Below the pieces are notes generated by a model, which was not told where the DNA came from, did not search any database, and saw nothing but the letters and a program-made list of their open reading frames with translations. The position numbers and the translations under genes were made by a program. Below are positions 10,915 through 21,225 of a stretch of DNA of 64,000 bases, one piece after another; position 1 is the first letter of the stretch; every line of letters starts with the position of its first letter. Source of the stretch: Ignelater luminosus (lineage: Eukaryota > Arthropoda > Insecta > Coleoptera > Elateridae); NCBI GenBank assembly GCA_011009095.1, contig VTPC01090883.1, positions 186,001 through 250,000 on the forward strand. The letters are read 5' to 3'.

Positions 10915-11487
10915 GTAAGTTAATATTATTTTAATTTTCAATAGATGTGTTTGCATTTCATATTGGTTAAAGTGATAATAACTGGAATAACTGTAATGCA
11001 AGACTGGCACGATTTGCATGGATGGTAGTAGTATTGTGTGTTGACTTGTTTAGATGCATTTCTAAAGGAAAATCAAAGTAAAAGACAGCACTATTATTGA
11101 AAATCTTAGATACACCTTTTTTAGTCTTTGTTTTCTTTTTGTTGTTGATGCTAAAATCCATTTTCGATGGAAGATTCTTTATAAAGGCAATTTTATTTAC
11201 TGAAAATTGTTTGTAAAATGAAAATTAAAACTTCTCATAGAAAATGGATGTTTTTTGTACTTATACAGGGTGTTTATGTTTTATTTATCTATTTTAAATT
11301 AAATTTCATATAATGTAAGTAATTGAAAAGTTAAAAACTGTTTTTATGGAATACACCTTGTATAAACCTTGAGAGAGAAAAAAGGGGAAAAGTTTTATGT
11401 TTTGTTTGAGTATTAAGACAAAAGTTTTTTCCATTTAGTAAAAAGTAATGAAGAAATATTAAACTTTTAATAGATTATTTCAATTAG

Positions 11488-11571
11488 TTCCCAATCCATT
11501 TGAACAGCGACTGTTCAGAACTGCTTACAGTTACTATCCTCGAGGATATTGTCTCTACTCTACTATGCCAG
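11488..11571 (+). CDS. Glut1: Candidate Glut1 tail exon following 10823-10914
   Basis: The acceptor TTTCAATTAG ends at 11487 and the donor GTATGA begins at 11572. The 84 nt accept phase 1 from the previous exon and leave phase 1. They read FPNPFEQRLFRTAYSYYPRG, then CLYSTMP, with no stop. The sequence is aromatic-rich and unlike a membrane segment. The phase match with both neighbours is the main support. Confidence 0.45.
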
Positions 11572-11671
11572 GTATGAACAAGGAAAATTATATGTAACAT
11601 AGTGGTCTACACAAGCGCACAACAATTTTACAAAACACTTCTTTGGGCTCAGATACCTTGTACTCATGCAG

Positions 11672-11697
11672 GTGATGATGGATACATCCAGCATTAG
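11672..11697 (+). CDS. Glut1: Candidate last coding piece of the long Glut1 tail
   Basis: The acceptor ACTCATGCAG ends at 11671. In the phase left by 11488-11571 the exon encodes GDDGYIQH and stops with TAG at 11695-11697. The coding part is only 26 nt and the acceptor is ordinary, so this is tentative. Confidence 0.35.
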
Positions 11698-12590
11698 TCT
11701 TGATTGTTCCATATATGAGCATGAGTGCAAGTGTCCCTAAAACATTATTATTAAATTATGAAACAAGATTACTTTACAACAAATTCTGAGCCCATTTAAT
11801 ATGATTTGCAAGCAGTTCTCACCAAAAAAAAAATATGTACAAAGGCTTAATTTAAATACATCAAGAAGAGTATTACAAACACAACGGTAATACTTTAGTA
11901 AAAACAGTCAGATCTGTTTTATTTTTTCATTGTAAATACAAACATTTTTTTAATGCTTTTTACTTTGAAGATTAAAACAGTAATTTCTTACTGCATCTTT
12001 TGCTTTTTATGTATCGCATGTTGCACAAATAATTTTTGAATTAGTTTAAAGTGATTCTAATCGAAAATTAACGCACCACTTAAAAACCAGATGGCGCTAT
12101 ATTTTGTGGTTTAATAGCGAACAATAGTTCGAGCAGCGTTGTCAAAGTTAGCGGTAAATCTCCAGATCTGATGACTTTTTCTGACTATGATAAGAAACAG
12201 GATCCTTTTATCAAGTTCTCTTTGTTGTATTGTTCTCCAGGTAACCGAGCTATCATGTAAATACATAACCTGAAGTTGATCGTCCTTCCTGTAAGTTACG
12301 GGCAAAATCGGCAACTGAATTAGAAATGGTTCAAGTGCTATTTTTCAGTAACAAGTATAATCACAGGTACTAACTGGTAAATAGCTGTGATTGATGTGAT
12401 TACAGGTTTCTATTACCGGCATCCCAAGATTTGCCATTTCTTAAACGAGGAGCGATACTAAAAATCTATCTTTAGAAAAGTATACAAAACAGCATGGTAA
12501 ATATGAAAACTGTAGGGGAATTTTGAAATACGTGGTTCATTCAAATATAAACCGGAATTTTAGCCTTGACACTGACGATTGAGGAGGGCG
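11698..12590. other. No gene seen
   Basis: AT-rich sequence, possibly 3' untranslated region at its left edge. A short frame on the minus strand at 12111-12314 has no recognisable family and is probably chance. Confidence 0.45.
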
Positions 12591-12599
12591 TGGCTGGGG

Positions 12600-13060
12600 C
12601 TCTCGAGGTAATTGAGTAGCGGTGCCTGGAGAGGGAAGTCCCTCACTGTCTCCTTTTTTCAAGGCCTTTTCGGGCTTCTCGGGTCTGTCGGACCGTCAGA
12701 CCTGTCGAGCTGTTGGAACTTCTCGAACCTTTCGGCTTTGTCGGGCTTCTCATGTCTGTCGGGCCTTTTGGAGTTCTGGGCCCTTCGAGCTTCTCGGGCC
12801 TGTCGGGCCTTTTCGATTTCTCGGCCCTTCGCGTTTTCGGACCTTTCGAACCTCTCGGGCCGTCAGGCCCGTCGAGCTGTTGAAGCTTGTCGGACCTTTT
12901 GGTTTTGTCGGGTTTGTTGGGCCTTTTGGACTTCTCGACCCTTTGGGCTTTTCGAGTCTGTCGGGTCGTTCGGATAGTTCGGTCTTGTCAGACCTGTCGA
13001 ACTGTTGGAGCTCGTCGGACCTTTCGGCCTTGTCGGGCCCGCCAACGAAGGCGTTAAATC
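12600..13060 (-). repeat. 9-bp minisatellite core of the TIR element family, copy b (truncated)
   Basis: GC-rich block in the same orientation as copy a, with GGGCC/CGGACC steps about every 9 bp. Clear terminal inverted repeats are missing on both sides. It is probably a truncated or eroded copy. Its right edge abuts a mariner-like coding remnant. Confidence 0.55.
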
Positions 13061-13065
13061 AAGTA

Positions 13066-13165
13066 AGATTTTTACTCGACTGAAAACACAGTTTGAAGAC
13101 GCAACGCTTTCTAAGACACAGGTGCATGATTGGGCCAAATAATTTTGTAGTGACCGCGGCGCCGT
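13066..13165 (+). pseudogene. Mariner-like transposase N-terminal remnant
   Basis: The plus-strand frame reads FTRLKTQFEDATLSKTQVHD followed by WAK, then a stop, then FCSDRGAVE. This resembles the helix-turn-helix region of mariner-family transposases (the LKTQFG...LSRTQVYEW-type segment). The internal TAA and the absence of the DD(D/E) catalytic region make it a dead fragment. It may also come from a mariner-derived host domain, which shares this segment. Confidence 0.5.
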
Positions 13166-13169
13166 AGAA

Positions 13170-14500
13170 TCACTAATGACAACATTGCAGCTATCAATGG
13201 CCTTGTCCAAGCCTAACATGAAAATTTATGTTTATTCTTCTCTGTAGATGGCTGACTCTTTATTTTTATTTTGTGTGTTACTTGCTAGAAAGGCACTCTT
13301 CTTCGCGTTCTTCCTCCATTGTGATTGTTTTGACTAATGTATGGACAGCCAAGCCTGTCTAAAAGACTCTGACGAGCCAAGTCCACTATTTTTTATATAT
13401 GTTGGTTCCCGTCTTTTGCTCATAAATCGAATTTAGTTTATCCAGAATTTTTTTCCTAGGTCTCACGGTTTCCCACCAGCAGTTCTATGGCCAACGTAAG
13501 AATGTACATCGTGTAAGGCGTTATTTCTATTTCATTTCTGAATTTGCTGATCTGTACCAGGCTTCCTCCGACGTCGCTCATCCTGGAGCTAACTTCTTCA
13601 TCAAGGTAGTGCTCCTACTGGTAATTTCCCGCCTCTTTATGCTGTGAGCAAAGGATAGCTACTGAATCGAACCGTTTCTTTCTTTAGGGATACTCTGAAA
13701 CTTATTTCAACATTCGCCACCTGGGCCCATAACCTATTAGAGGGTATGAGATTGAGAGAAATAAGCAGGATTACACGCTGTCTTCAGCGAGGAAAGTGCT
13801 TTTTAAAGTGATGCCTTTGCGTTTATGGAAATTGACATTTGCTGTCGATCGTTCAGCAGCCTTCCACCGACAGCGTTCTCAATTACTGCTTTTGATGTTG
13901 AAGGAAGTTCATTTCAAGAAACTTTGCCCAACGGCTTTACAATATAAACGACACATTACTCAACTTAATAAGCCTATGTTACCAACTTATGTTTTACAAA
14001 TTCCCTAGTGTCCTCACATTAATCCGTACACCTCAACGCACAAATAATAATTTTTAATTTATTGAAAATAGATAATTATAAACTTTCGTAAAACTTGATT
14101 TTGGTAGATCATAAATTACTGATTCAGAAAGAAATATTTCAGATGATAGTAACCACGGCGTGTAGTAACTCAATACTTACACAGATAGATACCAATAGTC
14201 AAACTCGAAATTCGAATGACATGACACTCATGAGCTTTGAGCGTGAGGCATGATATGCCAGCGTGGAACAGCTGATAGCTGTAATGGTTCAGTTGTTGCG
14301 AGCTAAGTGGAAAGGGTTTTGTTCACATAGTGAACTTAATAATAAAATCTCGTTGATTTTAATCTTAAAATAATCAAATTTGTTTTTTTCTCGTTAAAAC
14401 TCAAAACTTCCTCACACATCGGCAACACTGTTAATAACCCGTGCACACCGTTTTTTTTAGCTTTTTTTAATTCTTACCTGAACAATATGAGTTGTAGAAA
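13170..14500 (+). other. Unexplained stretch with several splice-site-bounded open segments
   Basis: No family was recognised. Three short segments have acceptable acceptor and donor motifs on the plus strand: about 13460-13496, 13562-13605 and 13689-13733. The segments are open in one common frame until a TAA near 13731. Further on, 13796-14008 is an open frame without similarity that I know. This could be remnants of a small gene or chance. Confidence 0.25.
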
Positions 14501-14503
14501 GTA

Positions 14504-16878
14504 GAGCCCAGCACGGGCTGAAATTTCCAAGGCCGGCCGACTGGGAAAATACTTGATACGGCCCGAAAAACCCCGGTGACTTCTTGATCGGTGCGACAAG
14601 CCCGGGAGGCCCAAACAGTCCAAGAGGCTTGACAGAGACGCCCGACGACTCCAGAAGTTCGATCAGCCCGACAGACCCGAAACGGCCGAGAAGTTCCAAT
14701 GGCTCGCGATGCCCGACAGGACCGATAGATTTAGACGGTCCAAAGAGCCAAGAAGTCTTAAAGGCTCGACGGCTCGACAGATCCGAACGGTTCAACAGGC
14801 CCGAGAAGCCCGAAGGGTCAAGAAAAGGTTCAAAAGGCCTGACAGAACCGATAGATTCAGACGGTTCGAAGGGCCGAGAAGTTCCAAAGGTGCGACAGCC
14901 CGAGAGGTCCGAATAACCTGATGGAGAATCCCGATGGGCCAAGAAGCCCAAAAGGCCCGACAGCTCCGAAAGCTCCGAACAGCCCGACAGACCCGAAGGG
15001 CCGAGAAGTTCAAAAGGCTTGACAGCCCAAAAGGTCCGAATGCCCGGCAGAGAAGCCCGAAAGGCTCGAACATCCCGATAGAACCGAGAAGCCCGAAGGG
15101 CCGAAATGTCCAAAATATCCAACAAGTCCAAACGTAGGGCCCGACAAAATCGAACGGCCCGAGAGGTCCAATTGTTCGGACGTAGGCCCAATAAATTTTT
15201 AAACTGACGCTTTGCCCGACCTGAACCCGATCTCCGCCCCCGGCCGCGTAAAGGTCCAACTAGAAAACCCGACTCGTACAAACTTCTAGTAAACTTCTTG
15301 TTATGGTAGAGGCCCAAACGGTTCTACAGAGAAGCCCAAAGGGTCAAGAAGTCCAAAAAGCCTGACGGTTCAAGAGCTCCGAACAGCCCGACAGTCCCGA
15401 GGCGCTCGAAGGACCGAGAAATCCGAATGGCTTGACAGAGAAGTCCAAAAGGCCCGATGGTTCGAACGGTCCGACAGTCCCGAGGGCCCCAAATAGCCCA
15501 ACAGATTAGAGAAACCTGAAGGGCCGAGAAGTTCTAAAGGCTCGACAGCCCGAGAGGTCCGAATGACCCGACAGAGAAGTCCTTAGAGCCGAGAAGCCCA
15601 AAAGGTTCGAACAGCTCGACAGACCCGAGAAGCCTGAAGGGCCGAGAAGTTCAAAATGCCGGTCCGTATGCCCGACAAGCTCCAACGGCCCTATTAATCG
15701 GATTTTTAAATCGAGGCCCTGCTCGACCCGAATCCGATCGACTAGAAAACCCGGCCCGTGCAGGCCTCTAGTAGACAGTCGTCTTTATAAATTTCTTATT
15801 ATGGGAGATGCCCGAATGGTCCGACAAAGAAGTCAAAGGGGCCTGACGGCTCGAGGTACCCGAGCGCAGTAGTCTAAAAGGCCCGACAACGCCGAGAGAT
15901 TCAGACGACCCGAAGGGCCTAAGAGATCGAACGGCCGGCCCGACAAGCCAGAGAGGTCCGAATGGCTCGACAGAGAAACCCGAAGAGCCGAGAAGACCAA
16001 ACGACTCGAACGGTCTAAAAGGCCCGATATAGCGTATTGTCCGGCAGATCCGAGAGATTCAGAGTCTAAAAGGCCCGACGGGCTTGACAGTCTGAACGGT
16101 CCGATAGGCTCGAGCGGTCTGAACAGCAAGACAGATCCGGGAAGTCCGAAAAGCCGAGAAGTCCCAAAGGCTCGACAGAAAATTCCGAAGGGTCGAGAAG
16201 TCGAAAAGGCCTGATGCGCGAGAGGCCCGAATGGTCCAATAGGCTCGACCGGACCGAGAGATTTAGGTGGCCCGAAGTGCCGAGAAGTCCAAAAGGCTCG
16301 AAAGGCCTCACGGCCCGAGAAGTCTGAATGGTCCGACAGAGAAGCTCGTCCAAAAAAACCCGACGGCCCGAACGGTCCAAAAGACTCCACAAGACCGAGA
16401 GATTCAGACGGCCCGAATGGCTGAGAAGTCTAAAAGGCCCGACAGGCTCGACGGCCCGAGAGACTCGAACGGTCCAACAAGCCAGAGAGGTCCGAATGGC
16501 CCGAGAGAGAAGTCCGAAGGGGCGAGAAGCCCAAAAGGCCCGAGAGGCCCGAATGGTCCAAGAGGCTCGACTGGGCCGAGAGATTTAGGCAGCCCGAATT
16601 ACCGAGAAGTCCAAAAAAACCTGACGGCTCGAACGGTCCAAAAGACTCCACAAGACCGAGAGATTCAGACGGCCCGAATGGCTGAGAAGTCTAAAAGGCC
16701 CGACCGGCTCGACGGCCCAAGAGGCTCGAGCGGTCCGACAGGCCTAAGAGGTCGGAGCAGCTCAACGGACCTAAGAAGCCCCACAGACTCCAACGGTAGG
16801 CCAGGTCCGACAAGATCGAACGATCTGAGAGGCCCGATGGATCGGACCCTACAAGAAAACCCGCCCCGTGCAGGCCTC
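14504..16878 (+). mobile_element. Tandem set of three TIR/minisatellite elements, copies c-e
   Basis: The left end GAGCCCAGCACGGGC at 14504 follows TA (14502-14503). The right end GTGCAGGCCTC at 16878 is followed by TA (16879-16880). Inside, two more right-end-like sequences occur, near 15275 (decayed) and at 15768 (GTGCAGGCCTC followed by TA). Each is followed by a similar sequence of about 45 bp containing AAATTTCTTATTA. The array therefore consists of three copies of element plus flank. The core is C-rich CCCGA blocks every 9-10 bp, read in one frame as Gly-Pro-X-like. Subterminal landmarks are CGGTGACTTCTTGATCGG near 14570 and AAATTTTTAAACTGA near 15192. Confidence 0.65.
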
Positions 16879-16929
16879 TAGCAGATAGTTACCTTTGTAA
16901 ATTTCTTATTAAGATAAATCATTCCCTTA

Positions 16930-18280
16930 AAGCCGAAATCTGTAAAAACAACAATCTTTTATAGCAGTTAGCGGTTTTATGGTGTCTTCCTCACCCTAGA
17001 TGTCACATGTAAGTGATCATTTTGGTTTTTTTTTTAATAAAAACAAAACACTAATAAAGCAAAAAAAAAAATGAAAACATGACTAGATCACTAAAATCAT
17101 ACTTTGACATAGTAACAGTAGTCTTCAAAAAAGTAAAATCAGCGGATTAAAAGAAATTAATAAGTGGTGCATTAATTTTTTGAACAATGTACCTAGTTAG
17201 AAAATATTCTTGCAAGTATACATAATATATTAGTATTAATAGTCATTAAAATAATTTTCACAGTAGACTTCTTATAATTCAAGCATCTGCATGCTAGTAG
17301 AGTACATGCATTTTGTGATTGTATCTGATGTTATAGTATAGTATTTCTGGTATTTTAACAAATCAGAAAACAGAAAGACATAATGTTGTTATTATTTGTT
17401 ATGTGTCTTGATATCTACTTAGTTTTAATCAAAAAAACATGTTTTCTACTGTCTTCTTCTGCTACTTTTTGATCCATTTTAGTGATTCTCACAGCTTATA
17501 CTTTAACGAAATAAATGAAAGATTCTGTGTTAGAAACACACTAATAAGGATAATAATATTTTATAAGGGATCTGGCTGAAGGATCAGCAAAAATGTGTTT
17601 ATCACAAATATCTGCTATTCCAGCCTATTCTTTCTCTAATAAGCTCGTGTTGTTTTATTCTATTTTCTTTTGACATTGACAGCTAACTTCTTAACCTCAC
17701 TTTCTTTCACATTGACAACTGATTTTGTAACCTCACTTTGACTTTGACAACTTAATAAATTGACAGATTACTATAATAAATAAAATTATCATTCTAACAT
17801 TCGAACTAGATGTGATCATTTTCATTTGCTTTTCAATTTATGAAGCTTCAGTGTTTACATCCCAAGAACCATCTAAATTCTTGAAAATTGAAATAATAAA
17901 AATATTGTGAGACTTTGTCTAAAATTCTATATCACATCAAACTGTAATTTAAATTGCAAATGGGGCAGCTTGCTCAAGTTGTATCTTTCAACTGGTGATA
18001 GCAAAGCTATTTATTAATTAAACATTCTTTTTTGTCATCCATCTTAAAGATGGTATGATTAAATTTACTCTATACTTCTTAAATATCCGAGAAAATCTTA
18101 GATGCAGTTTCCACAATGAAGCGTTTTTAACTTTCTTCTTGGTTATCTGTTTCAGAGGTTTCCAAACATAACTATTTATGCTTATACATCTTCACTTTTT
18201 GAACAACTAGCTAGTGAAACACCTACACACGTTTTGTTATGCAAAAAAGAAAAAGTTGAAAGTTAAATAATGTTTTTCTT
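16930..18280. other. No gene seen
   Basis: AT-rich, with poly-A/T tracts and repeated TGACATTGACA-like words around 17670-17770. No coding or mobile-element structure can be supported. Confidence 0.5.
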
Positions 18281-18289
18281 TTTGTAATG

Positions 18290-18850
18290 TTTAGCTGGCT
18301 CCGAACATTCCTCACGAGGAAGGGACTCAGGTGAACGACCACCGCCGCCACTGCCGCCGCCACGTTTTCCAAATAGTGCCGTTTGACAATGGGAAAGTCT
18401 TAACATCGCCATATTCAGCCTGCTGCCCCTTCCTGCACCGCTGTTGGCTCTTGAGGAACAGTTGGTAGAGTTGATATCGCAAAGGAGTAAAGCCTGCGCC
18501 AACTATCTCCATCAGAGCTTCAAGCGCCCTCGTCGGAACTGACACTGCCTAGTGACTGTGCGTGACTTTCAGACACTACTTCCAAAAGGTTCCCATGGCC
18601 TTAATCTGCTCATTAAAACTAAAACGCCCTTTTTTGCCCCACGCCCCTGTTGAAGAGGCAGCCGACCGGCTTAGTTTTAGTGTCGGCTTCTAGCTCTTTA
18701 TAATAATAATAATAATAATAAATAATAATATTCTTTTCGCTAAGGTGGCCCGAAGATAGCCTACCTCTTAAAAATAAAAACCTACTCGATTATTTCTTAA
18801 TAATAATAATAATAATAATAAGAATAAATAATAATAATAATAATAAACAA
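18290..18850 (+). repeat. Retroposon-like 3' end with (AAT)n tails
   Basis: A moderately GC-rich 400-bp segment runs directly into (TAA)n at about 18698-18730, a 70-bp spacer, and a second (TAA)n at about 18800-18845. This is the layout expected of a non-LTR retrotransposon or SINE inserted into AT-rich DNA. The minus-strand frames are short, with no reverse transcriptase motif. The family is unknown. Confidence 0.4.
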
Positions 18851-20338
18851 AACAAAAACTCTTTAAGTGCGGAAACCCGAGCGAGTCGTTAATAAATTAT
18901 AATAGGTTATTACACGAACCTTCTTAAATGAATACCTATTTGCGAATTGCTCACGTGTTTCTTCTTGCATTTCACATTTGCGTTGGTGATTGAAATGTGC
19001 TTATGAATGACTTTAAATAAAATTTTCATCTTGGCATGCACCTACAAGTTTCTGTCTGGCTACATAGATTTTATATAGTAGAATGTTTATCGTTTATATG
19101 CATATATACATACATATATCTAACATATATCTATGTTTTACATGTTTAGTAGTGAATTTTACATTTGCTGTTATTATTTCAAAAGAAAAAAACAAACTCA
19201 ATCGATTTTATTTGGAAAAAAACTTAACACAGTTATATTAATAGGAAAAAAAAAACAGAAAACTCAATATTATTTATTCTTGTCACATAGTTTTTAACGG
19301 AATCACTCATATTAATATTTAATATAATTTGATTTCACTTGAGATAAATTAAAATGCTAAAAAAAGTAAATGTATGCTAGGAGTTACTCTGACCAGACAA
19401 AAAAAAGGCATAGCCAGAAAATATATTCTAAATTTTTATATTTATTTAATAGAGATAAATTTAAATAAAAAAAAAAATTGTAGGTGTATATAGAGCATCT
19501 TTAACTAAGCGTTATATTAAAGAGTAGATTCATTTATTGACATAATTATAATAATGGGTGTTTGTTACTTATACCAAAGCACTCACTCGAATTGCACCTT
19601 TGAACAAAAACAAAGAAGAAATGAGCCGTTTTTCGAATATTTCTACAGGATTCTAGGCTTATTTTGTTTTGGTTTTTTTTAATCGGTTATTTTTGTTGTT
19701 TACTTGAAAATAAATCATGAGCTATGAAAATTGAAAGAAAAAATTTCTATTTCTTATTTAAAACACTCTGTATAATTTTCAAAATTGGTAAAAAATTCTA
19801 AACATTTAAAAAAAATTGCGTTGCGCCATCTACCTTGAAATGTATTAATTAAAACGTGATTCTGACATTGACATTTAGAATTTTTGTGGTTAGAATTTAT
19901 AAAAGTTCTGATTTACGAATATCTGGTATCATTACAGCTAGTATCAGGCTCAAATTACCAAAACCATTTTATAATATTCAAGTTACATTGATAAGAATCT
20001 TGAGAATTGTGAACTGAAGTGGCATGTAATTAAATTTGAGAAATCTAACCTAAAATGAGATGGTGTCCAGTGATTTATACAGAGTGTCTTATTATAGTTA
20101 GAAATGGCTAATTTTAAAAACAGTAGGAAGTTTCTTTATTATTATTATGTATCACATTTCCCTCAGTATCTTGTTTTAATTGCATTGCAATACCTAGCAC
20201 GTCCGGATAGCATGAATAATGTAGTTTTGTTTCATTTCAGTTGATTTCTAAATATCAAAAACTTTACACCAAAGAGTGTATCTTAATTTGCTGCCAAAAA
20301 AAAAATTTAAACAACATTGATGATGTATATGCCTACAG
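18851..20338. other. No gene seen
   Basis: Strongly AT-rich, with TATATA/CATATA repeats around 19080-19140. Nothing is supported beyond intronic sequence. Confidence 0.5.
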
Positions 20339-20446
20339 GACCATAAACAACTCTTCCAATAACCACAACGATCATGAAATCTTTTACACACAAACCAAAT
20401 CAAGATCTTCATCACTTCCAAGTGCATTAGTATCTACAAAATATAG
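20339..20446 (+). CDS. Glut1: Candidate distal Glut1 tail exon (Asn/Ser-rich)
   Basis: The acceptor GCCTACAG ends at 20338 and the donor GTAAGA starts at 20447. The exon fits phase 2 in and phase 2 out, exactly the phase of the TM12 exon donor. It encodes a hydrophilic tail with TINNSSNNHNDHE and TKSRSSSLPSALVSTK. The RSSSLPS run looks like a basophilic kinase target (inference). It could join the TM12 exon or the 30-nt cassette. An independent gene is the alternative, but no upstream start exon is recognisable. Confidence 0.42.
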
Positions 20447-21152
20447 GTAAGAATTTCTTTATAACAAACAACCATCTTGAGTTGTTTTTGGATCTTAAAG
20501 GCAAAATTTATTTTAGTTTACCATCTACATTTATCTAATGGCCTATTTAAAGAATTTTAATTGCTGTACGATTCTCATTTCTCATGATGCTATTGAAATT
20601 GATAGAACATACACATAATAATTATAAGGAGCGTAAAAATATAATTAAAAGATTCAAAAAGCGGCTTAATGGATATAGCAGTTTCTATGTCTGTCATGTA
20701 TGTAATTATAACGCGGTATATTCAATACGTTCACTGCCACTCCGGGTTATTATGTGAACAGACATGGAAGAAACGCAGATTCATTATTATTATTATTAGT
20801 ATATGTGCGTTTTGTATTAAAAAACAAAAAAAAAAAGTGAATATTAATTAATTAATTAACAAAAATTACATCCTGCTCCTACTACAATATGTTACTTTAG
20901 AAACAAGTGTTTCTGTTTCAATTTAGAAAAAAAAATTCCACAATACTGCGCAGTATTTTAAAGTAACTGTGTAGTAGGCGGAGTGAACGATTGAATTCTG
21001 TAATTTAAGTTTGTTTTAAATAAAAAACAATTCGTGGACATGACCAGGTGCTCAATTTTAATTAATGCGGCTGTTCATATGATTATAAATATTGCATTTT
21101 TGTAAAGTGACGGGTGCAATATACTATGATATAAATCAGTTTTTTCTTACAG

Positions 21153-21225
21153 TTTTGCTTATAGATATTGTAGGAATGATCACAAATCTCAACCTGATAA
21201 TTTAATTTTTATCAAAATTATCTGA
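21153..21225 (+). CDS. Glut1: Candidate terminal exon after 20339-20446
   Basis: A very good acceptor (AGTTTTTTCTTACAG) ends at 21152. In the phase left by 20339-20446 the exon reads FAYRYCRNDHKSQPDNLIF and a few more residues to TGA at 21223-21225. Support is splice signal plus phase only. Confidence 0.38.

Noticed and set aside
12612..13083. Overlapping open frames of 110-285 codons in the GC-rich arrays (also 14457-16881, 26758-28577)
   Set aside because: Frames are open on both strands and in several phases because the 9-bp period lacks stops. Peptides are low-complexity and there are no splice, start or family features. Treated as repeats.
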